Program-made: the position numbers and the translations under genes
The notes under the pieces: model-generated
Databases searched by the model: none
What the model saw: only the letters and a program-made list of their open reading frames with translations
What the model was told of the DNA's origin: nothing
In this document: one piece after another, positions 1-5,452 of the stretch
How positions within the stretch are numbered: the stretch's first letter is position 1
How the letters are laid out: each line of letters opens with the position of its first letter
Source: Pseudomonadota bacterium
GTDB lineage: Bacteria; SAR324; XYD2-FULL-50-16; JAHJRI01
Length of the DNA: 8,318 nt
Assembly: GCA_022360105.1 (NCBI GenBank)
Contig: JAKSDL010000304.1
Span: 1 to 8,318 of the forward strand
Reading direction: 5' to 3'

Positions 1-84
1 CGCTGCGGAGCTCAAATTTAATAGTCCTGGACTAAATCATCGTTATTCAACCAACAGAGCAGCGGCAGGTAACCAGCGTTAAAT
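1..84 (+). other. Right part of an attC-like cassette recombination site (partial, cut by window edge)
   Basis: The segment ends in GCGTTAAAT (76-84), which contains a GTTRRRY core box (GTTAAAT, 78-84) of the kind found at the 3' end of integron attC sites, where recombination occurs between the G and the first T. CGCTGC at 1-6 is complementary to GCAGCG at 59-64, so the window appears to open inside the folded arm of the site; the matching left box would lie before base 1. The strongest support is downstream: the ATTTAAC box at 552-558 is the exact reverse complement of this GTTAAAT, as expected for the two ends of one cassette. The left half is not visible, so the call is tentative. Confidence 0.5.
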
Positions 85-544
85 GGAAAAAATGGTAGAG
101 ATTAAAGAAGTATCTTCAGGCTTGGTACCCAAAGAACTATTGCTTGAAGCGGACCCATCAATTGAACACGTAAATCAATATCTAAAAGATTCATTATGTT
201 ACGTGGCTGTACTCAAAAAGGAAACAGTTGGGGTATGTATCTTAAAGCCTATAGACAAATTCAGGATTGAGTTATTCAATATAGCCGTCTTACCGGAGAA
301 ACAAAAATCAGGTATTGGGTCACAATTACTCCAATTTGTTTTGGATTGTCTCAAAAAAAAGAAGTTCAAATCGGTGGAATTAGGAACCGGTACTTTTGGA
401 TATCAATTATCATTTTATCAACGCTACGGTTTTCGAGCGGACTCGATTAGTAAAGACCATTTCATTAACAACTATGATGAACCAATTTTTGAAAACGGTA
501 TTCAGCTTAAAGACATGCTGAGGCTTGTTTTAAAACTGGAGTAA
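83..544 (+). CDS. GNAT-family N-acetyltransferase (YvbK-like)
   Basis: This 153-residue protein is a single GNAT domain, which transfers an acetyl group from acetyl-CoA to an amine; the substrate cannot be told. Motif A is clear: strand FNIAVLPE (65-72) is followed by the acetyl-CoA pyrophosphate loop Q74-K-S-G77-I-G79 and helix SQLLQFVL. Motif B follows with FYQRYGFR (111-118). The tail, with DEPIFENGIQLKDM, resembles Bacillus YvbK-type acetyltransferases. The ATG at 83 overlaps the GTTAAAT recombination box and has no convincing Shine-Dalgarno site; ATG at 92 (Met4) is an alternative start. A gene starting on the core box and ending 7 nt before the next attC is the normal layout of an integron cassette, and GNAT enzymes are frequent cassette cargo. 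The family call is firm, the substrate unknown. Confidence 0.9.
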   Translation: MEKMVEIKEVSSGLVPKELLLEADPSIEHVNQYLKDSLCYVAVLKKETVGVCILKPIDKFRIELFNIAVLPEKQKSGIGSQLLQFVLDCLKKKKFKSVELGTGTFGYQLSFYQRYGFRADSISKDHFINNYDEPIFENGIQLKDMLRLVLKLE

Positions 545-551
545 AAAAATC

Positions 552-626
552 ATTTAACAAATGGATTGAGAAGGGTTTTCCCCGCCGCATCATCTCTGGG
601 TGGAACCTCTCATCCCGGTGTTAACT
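552..626 (+). other. attC-like integron cassette recombination site
   Basis: The outer boxes are ATTTAAC (552-558) and GTTAACT (620-626); TTAAC 554-558 pairs with GTTAA 620-624. Inside them lie two unpaired 4-nt spacers of equal length (559-562 and 616-619). A stem follows: GGAT 563-566 with ATCC 612-615, GAGA 568-571 with TCTC 608-611, GG 573-574 with CC 606-607, leaving T567 and A572 bulged on the left arm only. Pairing continues through TTTT 576-579 with G-U wobbles and CCC 580-582 with GGG 598-600. The loop is 583-597. At 75 nt it is within the usual attC range. Paired ends, a symmetrical unpaired spacer and one-sided extrahelical bases are the structural hallmarks of attC. The right box deviates from GTTRRRY at one position (C at 625). 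Confidence 0.8.
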
Positions 627-640
627 CTTTAAAAATTAAC

Positions 641-1171
641 ATGGAACTTGGTGAAAGCAACTATCAAGAGGCTGTTAATGCTTTAAAAGATATACTTTAC
701 ATGTTTGTTGATGCTGTCGTTCAAGATGGTGATTTTTCAGAACTATTTTTAGGTAGCTTCAATCCTTTTGATTTCTTAGAAGTAAAAGATAGTAGTCAAA
801 GCATCTCGTATATGAGTGATGGCGAAATTGATCTTTTAATGAAGGGAGCTGCAATAACACTGCTCGCAAAAATTGCAGATGTTTACTTCGATGATGAATG
901 CCATGCAGCAAACGAAGAGGAAAAGAAAAAATATGGAATGATGCCTAATTTTATTGCAAACAACGAATATCTGCCGGAAAGTCATCATTTCTCATATTTA
1001 ACCAAAATATACGACATTTATAAATCAGGTAAATATATAGATAATAAATACATTGAAAACGCGTTCGCTGCAGCTTTCAGAAATGAAGATGATTTTTATA
1101 GATCCATGAAAATAGTGTTAAAAAAAGTTATTATACCGAGTTACAAAATATTATCAGAGTTCAAGAATTAA
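641..1171 (+). CDS. Hypothetical protein in a gene cassette
   Basis: I do not recognise this 176-residue protein. It is acidic in its first two thirds and lysine-rich near the end, looks mainly helical, and has no signal peptide, membrane segment or cysteine cluster (one Cys only). Aromatic-rich stretches include SHHFSYLTKIYDIY. ATG 641 (MELGES) was chosen because the longer reading from TTG 566 would translate through the attC hairpin at 552-626. The start has no clear Shine-Dalgarno site and lies 20 nt after the cassette boundary at 620/621. The stop TAA overlaps the next left box (AATTAAC, 1166-1172), which differs by one base from the reverse complement of this cassette's GTTAACT box. It therefore appears to be a complete cassette with unknown cargo. 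Confidence 0.7.
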   Translation: MELGESNYQEAVNALKDILYMFVDAVVQDGDFSELFLGSFNPFDFLEVKDSSQSISYMSDGEIDLLMKGAAITLLAKIADVYFDDECHAANEEEKKKYGMMPNFIANNEYLPESHHFSYLTKIYDIYKSGKYIDNKYIENAFAAAFRNEDDFYRSMKIVLKKVIIPSYKILSEFKN

Positions 1172-1282
1172 CAAAGGTTTGCAGTAAATCACCGGCTGAC
1201 TTTCGATATTGCTGTTGAAACTATCTCACCGGTCACATTGATAGCAATACGGGTTACTGGCGCAACCTTTTTACTGTTTTAG
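1166..1282 (+). other. Long attC-like imperfect palindrome, possibly a second cassette junction
   Basis: Four nested arm pairs make a hairpin of about 100 nt: AAAGGTT 1173-1179 with AACCTTT 1264-1270, AGTAA 1183-1187 with TTACT 1254-1258, CCG 1193-1195 region with CGG 1250-1252, and TATTGCT 1207-1213 with AGCAATA 1243-1249. On the left it abuts AATTAAC (1166-1172), close to an RYYYAAC box; on the right, GTTTTAG (1276-1282) is a poor GTTRRRY match. Position directly after a cassette stop codon, and a length like the long (Vibrio-type) attC sites, favour a cassette junction. The spacers are unequal and the right box is degenerate, so a different foldable element, such as a terminator or a miniature transposable element, remains possible. 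Confidence 0.5.
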
Positions 1283-1299
1283 TGTGGAAAGGTGTAAAA

Positions 1300-1467
1300 A
1301 TGCCAAAGGATATACGATCCTGGCGGATGCTTTTTATTCAAACAATCTTTAATAGCATCGGTGCATGGACTGTATTGGCCTGGGGCCAACAATATGTGGA
1401 GCGGGCTTGCGAGCGTCCTAAACTCGACCTCAACAAATTATTTGAGGAAATGGCGACTGTCATTTGA
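1300..1467 (+). CDS. Small hypothetical protein (55 residues)
   Basis: The reading frame from ATG 1300 is preceded by a good Shine-Dalgarno sequence (AAAGGTG, about 5 nt spacing), the main reason to accept it over the longer GTG start at 1282. The product MPKDIRSWRMLFIQ... has a moderately hydrophobic stretch at about residues 8-26 (MLFIQTIFNSIGAWTVLAW), which could be a membrane-associated helix, then a charged tail. I know no family for it. It follows the palindrome at 1166-1282 closely, as cassette genes do. It could also be a decayed fragment of a longer gene, as nothing coding follows until the tautomerase. Confidence 0.45.
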   Translation: MPKDIRSWRMLFIQTIFNSIGAWTVLAWGQQYVERACERPKLDLNKLFEEMATVI

Positions 1468-1555
1468 CAGAGTTTGACGCAGAAACCCGATTCTGACTGA
1501 GAGCATCGAGAGGATCAGCAATACATAGGCTAGAGCTAGTTGAGACGTTAAGAGA

Positions 1556-1574
1556 ACGTTACAAAAAGTAACGT
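1556..1574 (+). promoter_or_regulatory. Short perfect hairpin in the leader of the tautomerase gene
   Basis: ACGTTAC (1556-1562) and GTAACGT (1568-1574) form a perfect 7-bp stem with an AAAAA loop, 34 nt before the tautomerase ATG. It has no T-tract, so it is not a standard terminator. It could be an operator or an mRNA leader hairpin; the preceding ACGTTAAGA (1546-1554) also resembles a cassette core box. The role is unknown. Confidence 0.35.
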
Positions 1575-1608
1575 GTGCCACAAACAATACAACAAAGGAG
1601 ATTTATCA

Positions 1609-1800
1609 ATGCCAGTAATTCAAATCGATATCGGAAAAATCAATTCTGAACAGAAAAAGCTTTTAATTGAAACTCTTACTAAAAAAGCAGTGGAAGTCAC
1701 AAAAATTCCTATTGACGCGTTTTCTGTAATCATAAATGAACATGAGGATGAAAACTACGGAGTAGGTGGATTAACGCTTGATAAGATTAAAAAACACTGA
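1609..1800 (+). CDS. 4-oxalocrotonate tautomerase superfamily protein (DmpI-like)
   Basis: The 63-residue product begins Met-Pro, and loss of Met would expose the Pro1 general base that this family uses for keto-enol tautomerisation. Length, the MPVIQIDIG start, SEQKKLLIE helix and the ENYGVGG turn near the end all fit the single-domain tautomerases; NYGVGG is closest to the DmpI-type branch. An excellent Shine-Dalgarno (AAAGGAG, 8 nt before ATG 1609) fixes the start and excludes the upstream in-frame ATG at 1573. By hand alignment, the residues matching Arg11 and Arg39 of the Pseudomonas 4-oxalocrotonate tautomerase are not arginines (Arg39 falls on Ser), so the classical meta-cleavage substrate is doubtful. 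No aromatic-degradation genes are nearby; it looks like stand-alone cassette cargo. Confidence 0.85.
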   Translation: MPVIQIDIGKINSEQKKLLIETLTKKAVEVTKIPIDAFSVIINEHEDENYGVGGLTLDKIKKH

Positions 1801-1810
1801 ATCAAAAAAA

Positions 1811-1890
1811 GCATAACAACAGCATGCAGTCCCACAGTCCCAGCCGCCCGTTCCTCGCTTTGGTGCTTGCAGCTGATGCAGGCGTCGAGG
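1811..1890 (+). other. Possible degenerate attC-like site after the tautomerase gene
   Basis: Eleven bases after the tautomerase stop, GCATAAC (1811-1817) resembles a left attC box. It opens a locally GC-rich stretch of about 80 nt unlike its AT-rich surroundings. GCATGCAG (1822-1829) can pair imperfectly with sequence near GATGCAGGC (1875-1883), and GCGTCG (1882-1887) could be a decayed GCGTTA. Pairing is much poorer than in the site at 552-626, so this rests mainly on position and composition. Confidence 0.3.
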
Positions 1891-1976
1891 CTGTAGGAAG
1901 ACATTTATACGATTGATATTATTAATTAAAACATTTGTATATGAATCACATGCGGCATAGCACGTATAGGGAGACC

Positions 1977-2455
1977 ATGCCTCGCTACAAACCAACCAAT
2001 TTCCACCAGATCACCATGATTCCGATGGAATTTTCCTCTCAACTATACACCTGGCACTTTCGAATATACCCTGGACTATTTAGTCGAACATAAACTGGAT
2101 CTATCCTCATTTGGTCAACGGCACAACAACGATAAGACAGGAGCTACGGCCAATGATGCCAAGATTCTGTCGAAAATTATCTATCTTGATGGCCTATTCA
2201 CGAGGAATTACCTACAGAATGGATACTGCGACACTCCGTGAGGAAAACATCATCTTCATGGCCTTGTCCCGAGATATACGCCCACACTTTACCACCATTG
2301 CCGGTTTTATCTCAAAGTTTCCTATGGAGATGGAAGATCTGTTTGCAACTGTGACGTGTCCTGCGGAGAAGCGGTGTCTACGTTCTGAAAACCAGAAAGA
2401 GCCGAGAACCAGTGAATACTCCCCTTCCTTAGTGATCCAGGAATTTCTATTGCAT
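1977..2455 (+). pseudogene. Remnant of an IS1182-type transposase, frameshifted and internally deleted
   Basis: Three consecutive frames together spell the N-terminal part of an IS1182-family (DUF772/DDE) transposase. Frame one, from ATG 1977, gives MPRYKPTNFHQITMIPMEF. After an apparent one-base insertion near 2049, the next frame gives PGTFEYTLDYLVEHKLDLSS. After a second shift near 2190, the third gives AYSRGIT...ENIIFMALSRDIRPHFTTIAGFIS. The catalytic middle is missing. Sequence from about 2355 (CPAEKRCLRSENQKEPR) resembles the cysteine-containing C-terminal part of these transposases, pointing to a large internal deletion. An intact family member is about 450-500 residues; about 160 codons remain. 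It cannot be functional. I could not define the terminal inverted repeats of the element. Confidence 0.75.
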
Positions 2456-2467
2456 ATAAAGTCTATA

Positions 2468-2489
2468 GTTTATATCATGAAGTATAAAC
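2468..2489 (+). promoter_or_regulatory. Probable operator of the toxin-antitoxin operon
   Basis: GTTTATA (2468-2474) and TATAAAC (2483-2489) are perfect inverted repeats separated by 8 nt and lie 22 nt before the antitoxin start. Phd/YefM antitoxins usually repress their own operon by binding such palindromes over the promoter. Operator function is inferred from position and symmetry. Confidence 0.55.
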
Positions 2490-2511
2490 TTAAAATTTAA
2501 AGAGGTGAAAA

Positions 2512-2757
2512 ATGCAAGCAACTGCTAAAGATCTTAGATTCTATACCAAAGAACTGCTAGCCACAGTGGATAGGGGAGAAGAAGTGATAATTACTTTCAG
2601 AGGTAAACCTTGCGCAAAGCTGGTACCAATAAACGAGGAAGAATCAGATGTCATTCAGCCTAATAGTCTATTTGGTATGTGGAAAAACAATGCAGAAGTT
2701 GAGGATGTTAAAAAATACATGAGAACCATTAGAAAAGGTCGATTTGATGTTGATTGA
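2512..2757 (+). CDS. Phd/YefM-family antitoxin
   Basis: This 81-residue protein has the Phd/YefM fold signature: an N-terminal DNA-binding half (AKDLRFYTKELLATVDRGEEV, then IITFRGKPCAKLVPI at about residues 27-41) and a C-terminal toxin-wrapping tail ending DVKKYMRTIRKGRFDVD. It should neutralise the PIN-domain toxin encoded next and, alone or with it, repress the operon through the palindrome at 2468-2489. ATG 2512 has a strong Shine-Dalgarno (AGAGGTG). Its last codons overlap the toxin gene by 11 nt, indicating translational coupling that keeps antitoxin in step with toxin. Partner and family are clear. Confidence 0.9.
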   Translation: MQATAKDLRFYTKELLATVDRGEEVIITFRGKPCAKLVPINEEESDVIQPNSLFGMWKNNAEVEDVKKYMRTIRKGRFDVD

Positions 2758-3124
2758 TACGGATGTACTGATTTGGTATATGAAAGGTAATTTCAAGGCT
2801 CTAGATGAAATTGAGAAAAATAAGAACTTTTCGATTTCTGTGGTAACATACATGGAACTTGTTCAAGGGATGAAAAATAAAAATGAATTAAATGAACTTC
2901 GAAAAGCCTTAAAATCCTGGAATACAAAAATTATTTATATTTCTGAGGAAATATCAAGTAAAGCAATGTTTTATGTTGAGCAGCACTATTTAAGTCATTC
3001 GGTGAAAATAGCAGATGCATTGGTTGGGGCAACTGCGGTTGCATATGGCTATCCATTACTTACAGGTAACGACAAACACTACAAAGTCATTAAGGAAATT
3101 TCGTTAAAGAAATTCCGGCCGTAG
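2747..3124 (+). CDS. vapC: VapC-type PIN-domain ribonuclease toxin
   Basis: This 125-residue protein is a complete PIN domain, a Mg2+-dependent endoribonuclease; VapC toxins cut tRNA or rRNA and stop translation when the antitoxin is lost. The acidic residues expected at the active site are present: D4 (MLIDTDVLI), E37 (YMELVQG), D90 (IADALVGA) and D109 (LTGNDKHY), so the toxin looks catalytically intact. I chose ATG 2747, with AAAAGG 8 nt upstream; a TTG at 2744 would add one residue. It overlaps the antitoxin gene by 11 nt. Such pairs are common in chromosomal integron arrays, where they stabilise the array, which fits this neighbourhood, although no clear attC flanks it here. Confidence 0.93.
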   Translation: MLIDTDVLIWYMKGNFKALDEIEKNKNFSISVVTYMELVQGMKNKNELNELRKALKSWNTKIIYISEEISSKAMFYVEQHYLSHSVKIADALVGATAVAYGYPLLTGNDKHYKVIKEISLKKFRP

Positions 3125-3303
3125 ATAAAATCATGGTATAACAAATTGCTAAAGAGAAGCATGGTGCTAGCATCAGAATCACTCGAAATAACTGAACTTA
3201 TTTCATAACATTAGTCTTTTGGTTGGTCTGCAAGTTCGAAGGAAGGATCTGTCAATGATTTTAGGAGATCAATTTTTTTGAATCAATAAATTTTGCTTCC
3301 CAC

Positions 3304-3343
3304 GGTTAGTCAGGTTAATGGGCAACGAGTTGCCCATCCTGCA
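3304..3343 (+). repeat. Palindromic dispersed repeat, copy A
   Basis: The core is ATGGGCAAC (3318-3326), two bases, then GTTGCCCAT (3329-3337): a perfect 9-bp inverted repeat. The flanks GGTTAGTCAGGTT and CCTGCA also recur in the copies near 7735-7774 (opposite orientation) and 7826-7857 (same orientation), so the repeat unit is about 40 bp. It is REP-like. It lies downstream of the DUF3501 gene. Confidence 0.85.
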
Positions 3344-3347
3344 TCTT

Positions 3348-3374
3348 TCACCCGGAATGCTCACTCATGGGTGA
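3348..3374 (-). terminator. Weak hairpin downstream of the DUF3501 gene
   Basis: TCACCC (3348-3353) and GGGTGA (3369-3374) form a 6-bp stem with a 15-nt loop, starting 7 nt after the DUF3501 stop codon. There is no following U-tract on the minus strand, so it may be a transcript-end stabiliser more than an efficient intrinsic terminator. The adjoining palindromic repeat (3304-3343) could add to termination. Confidence 0.35.
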
Positions 3375-3381
3375 TTTCAAA

Positions 3382-3936
3382 TTAGTCCGTTTCTATTTTG
3401 GCCAATGCCTCTTTCTGTACCTTAGAGAGGTCAACTTCAAGTTGCAGATTTGCATGCTCTGAACCGATTGCAACCGGTTGCTTTCCGTTTGTGTTAAATG
3501 TCAGGTACTGGACGGCAGACAGTCTGTCTTCACCGATTTGCGCAGAATCAAAGGACGCATAGACTTTCTTTCCGTCGGTCAGCGTCAAATAGAGTTTTTC
3601 CGGCAAACCCAATAATTCCTTCAGCTTTACATCCCGTTCGGCCGGGTCATCGATTTCTATCAGGAGTGTGCAGCCCACTTCACCGGGTTTACCAAGCAGT
3701 TGATTGTAGGTATCAATTTCATGTTGAATGTCGGCTTCCTTAACGATTTTTTCGATCCGCATCATCTCCTGAATTTGATATCGAACTGTGGCTTTGGTCT
3801 CGAATAGAAAGGTTAAAACACTACCCAGATGCACTCGCAAGGTCTTCTTAAGTTCCATCACCTCAGCCCGGATACCTTCCCGCCGCTCTTCATAGGTGAC
3901 GTAGTCCATGATCTCTTCTCTTGTAACCAATTTCAT
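3382..3936 (-). CDS. DUF3501 family protein
   Basis: The 184-residue product matches the DUF3501 family: start MKLVTREEIMDYVTYEERR, the conserved central segment FETKATVRYQIQEMMRIEK (about 46-64), and a middle region with HEIDTYNQLLG and GCTLLIEIDDPAERD. It has no signal peptide or membrane segment, and its only cysteine is the one in GCTLL, so it is probably a soluble cytoplasmic protein. Function is unknown. In many bacteria the family sits beside a rubrerythrin and a CCG-domain iron-sulfur protein, exactly the arrangement here: its ATG is 26 nt after the stop of the iron-sulfur gene, with an AGG upstream, so the two are almost certainly cotranscribed. An accessory role in the rubrerythrin redox pathway is inference only. 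Confidence 0.85.
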   Translation of the reverse strand: MKLVTREEIMDYVTYEERREGIRAEVMELKKTLRVHLGSVLTFLFETKATVRYQIQEMMRIEKIVKEADIQHEIDTYNQLLGKPGEVGCTLLIEIDDPAERDVKLKELLGLPEKLYLTLTDGKKVYASFDSAQIGEDRLSAVQYLTFNTNGKQPVAIGSEHANLQLEVDLSKVQKEALAKIETD

Positions 3937-3962
3937 TTCAAACCTGTCTGTTTTCGTTTAAC

Positions 3963-5297
3963 TCAATCTTTTTGAAAAGGCTCACCCCGGTAACATTTGG
4001 CCAGAATAGTGATCGGATGAAGCGGTTTGGTCCCGGCAAACTGTTTGAACTGCACAGCTGCCAGCGGGCAATCGGTTGCCCATGTATCTCCTCCGGCTTC
4101 TTTCATGCCGTCAAATGCCTTTTGGCCAATCCGTCCGGAATCTTCAAACGTCTCTTTTTTCATGGCGTAGGTACCATTATGACCGCAACATTCCATGACC
4201 GGTTTTACCGTTACATCGGGCAGTTGTTTCATCAATTCGCGACCGCGAAATCCAATCCCCAATGCTCTCAAATGACAGGAAACATGGTAGGAAATCACTT
4301 CTCCGGGGCTGGATTTGAAATCGGTGTTAAATCGCTCTTCTTTGCGAATGGACCACAAGAAATGCGAGGGTTCGGTGATGGCGTCCGACAGCTTCTGCGC
4401 CCGCTGCTTGTCACCACCTTCCAGAAGGTCCGTGTATTCACGTCTCATCATCATGGAACAGGTTGGATTGATGGGGATGACTTTTGCTCATTTTTCCACA
4501 TACGGAAGCATCAGGTTTAAATTGTGGTGGGCATTGGCTCTCAACGTATCCAGGTCACCAATCTCCCAGGCCGGCATTCCGCAACATTTCAGACCTTGCA
4601 AACAGGTATATTTCACCTGGTTGTGTTCCAGCACTTCCACCAGGTCTTTACCGATATCAGGCTCATTATTATCAACATAACAGGTCTGAAAGATAACGAC
4701 TTCCACATCGGTGTCTGCCTTGATCCATTTATTGCGGATCGCTGTTTTTTCAAAGGTTCTGGAGGCAAAATCGGGTAATAACTTCTTCCGGTGGATGCCG
4801 GCCACTTTTTCCAATATCCAGCGATGTGGCGGAAATCGATTCATTAAGTTAGCCAACCCCAGGCTGGAGCGTGCCAAAACACCAAGACTGGTGATATTGG
4901 TCAAAATCAGCTCACGTAATGTTTTGCGTCGTGCTTTTAAGTTTATGGCCTGGTATCGATGCATCAGCTTGGGAAAATCAAGCTGGAATTCATGCCCTTC
5001 TTTAGGAGTATAAGGACACTGAACTTCGCAAAGTTTGCATTGAAAACAGGCATCGGCCACATTTTTGATTTCAACTGCTGTTAGTTTTGTTGCATCGTCG
5101 TCGTGGTTATCAATGGCATCAAACATAGTGGGAAATGAGTCGCAATATTTAAAGCACATACGACAACTGTGACAGAGGGCAAATGCTCTCGTTATTTCTT
5201 TGCCCAGCGCTTTTTCCTCCCAGTAAAGGTCGTCTGATGTGTCATAGGACAACCCATCGGAAGGGGCGAATGATACAATTTGCTTTTCTGATGTCAT
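3963..5297 (-). CDS. (Fe-S)-binding double-CCG protein (GlpC/HdrD-like) with an internal in-frame UGA
   Basis: Read through the UGA, this is a 444-codon protein. Two [4Fe-4S] motifs come first: C42-x2-C45-x2-C48-x3-C52 and C84-x2-C87-x2-C90-x3-C94-P. Two CCG (cysteine-rich) domains follow: C206, C238-C239-G240, C280, and C341, C370-C371-G372, C410. This is the layout of GlpC/HdrD-type electron carriers, which pass electrons between quinones, flavoproteins or thiols and other partners in the cytoplasm or at the membrane. Codon 270 is TGA (minus strand, plus 4488-4490), between PYVEK and AKVIPINPTCS, where relatives usually have Gly. Frame and motifs are intact on both sides. If UGA terminates, the product is 269 residues and lacks the second CCG domain. 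The next ATG (4454) has no Shine-Dalgarno, so a separate second protein is unlikely. The gene lies between rbr and DUF3501. Confidence 0.85.
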
Positions 5298-5340
5298 TGT
5301 TTTTCCGCTTTGATGTTATTATGGCAAACCATTGTATGTT

Positions 5341-5452
5341 GGTGGACTCGCTTCGCTTGATCCACCCTGAAATCTTCCGGATTAACCCTATAGAAAAACA
5401 GGTTGTTACAAATTAACTATAGGGTGGATCAAGGGGAGAAGCGATGGATCCC
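5341..5452. repeat. Inverted pair of palindromic repeats between rbr and the iron-sulfur gene
   Basis: The left unit, GGTGGA...TCCACCCT (5341-5368), and the right unit, CTATAGGGTGGATCAAG...GGATCCCC (5417-5453), are inverted copies sharing CTTGATCCACCCT; each is itself palindromic. Between them CCCTATAG (5386-5393) pairs with CTATAGGG (5417-5424). The whole fills the 155-nt gap and touches the rubrerythrin stop codon. On the transcript it would fold into a large stem-loop, which may attenuate or process the message so that rbr is expressed above the downstream genes. That role is inferred. Confidence 0.75.

Noticed and set aside
45..84. A complete short attC between ATTCAAC (45-51) and GTTAAAT (78-84)
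   Set aside because: At 40 nt it is shorter than known attC sites and has no internal stem; pairing of 1-6 with 59-64 instead suggests the left half is outside the window.
566..640. N-terminal extension of the 641-1171 gene from TTG 566
   Set aside because: It would translate straight through the attC-like hairpin; its sequence (MRRVFPAASSLGG...) is an artefact of that palindrome. ATG 641 is used.
1771..1995. Minus-strand ORF of 74 codons
   Set aside because: It overlaps the tautomerase end, the GC-rich island and the transposase start, with no ribosome site or recognisable protein.
2668..2853. Minus-strand ORF across the antitoxin-toxin junction
   Set aside because: It is a shadow of the two well-supported toxin-antitoxin genes.
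3963..4490. Genome-wide reassignment of UGA (for example to Gly, as in Gracilibacteria)
   Set aside because: UGA is the natural stop of the iron-sulfur gene itself, of DUF1841, the tautomerase and the antitoxin; reading through would add unrelated sequence.
4485..4493. Selenocysteine at codon 270 of the iron-sulfur protein
   Set aside because: The position is normally glycine, not cysteine, and the only downstream stem I see (GTCATC with GATGAT) has a 23-nt loop, unlike a bacterial SECIS. Kept as an open alternative only in the finding.
3972..5416. Several plus-strand ORFs (up to 182 codons) opposite the iron-sulfur gene
   Set aside because: They are antisense shadows; the minus strand carries conserved cysteine motifs throughout, and the plus-strand products look like no protein family.
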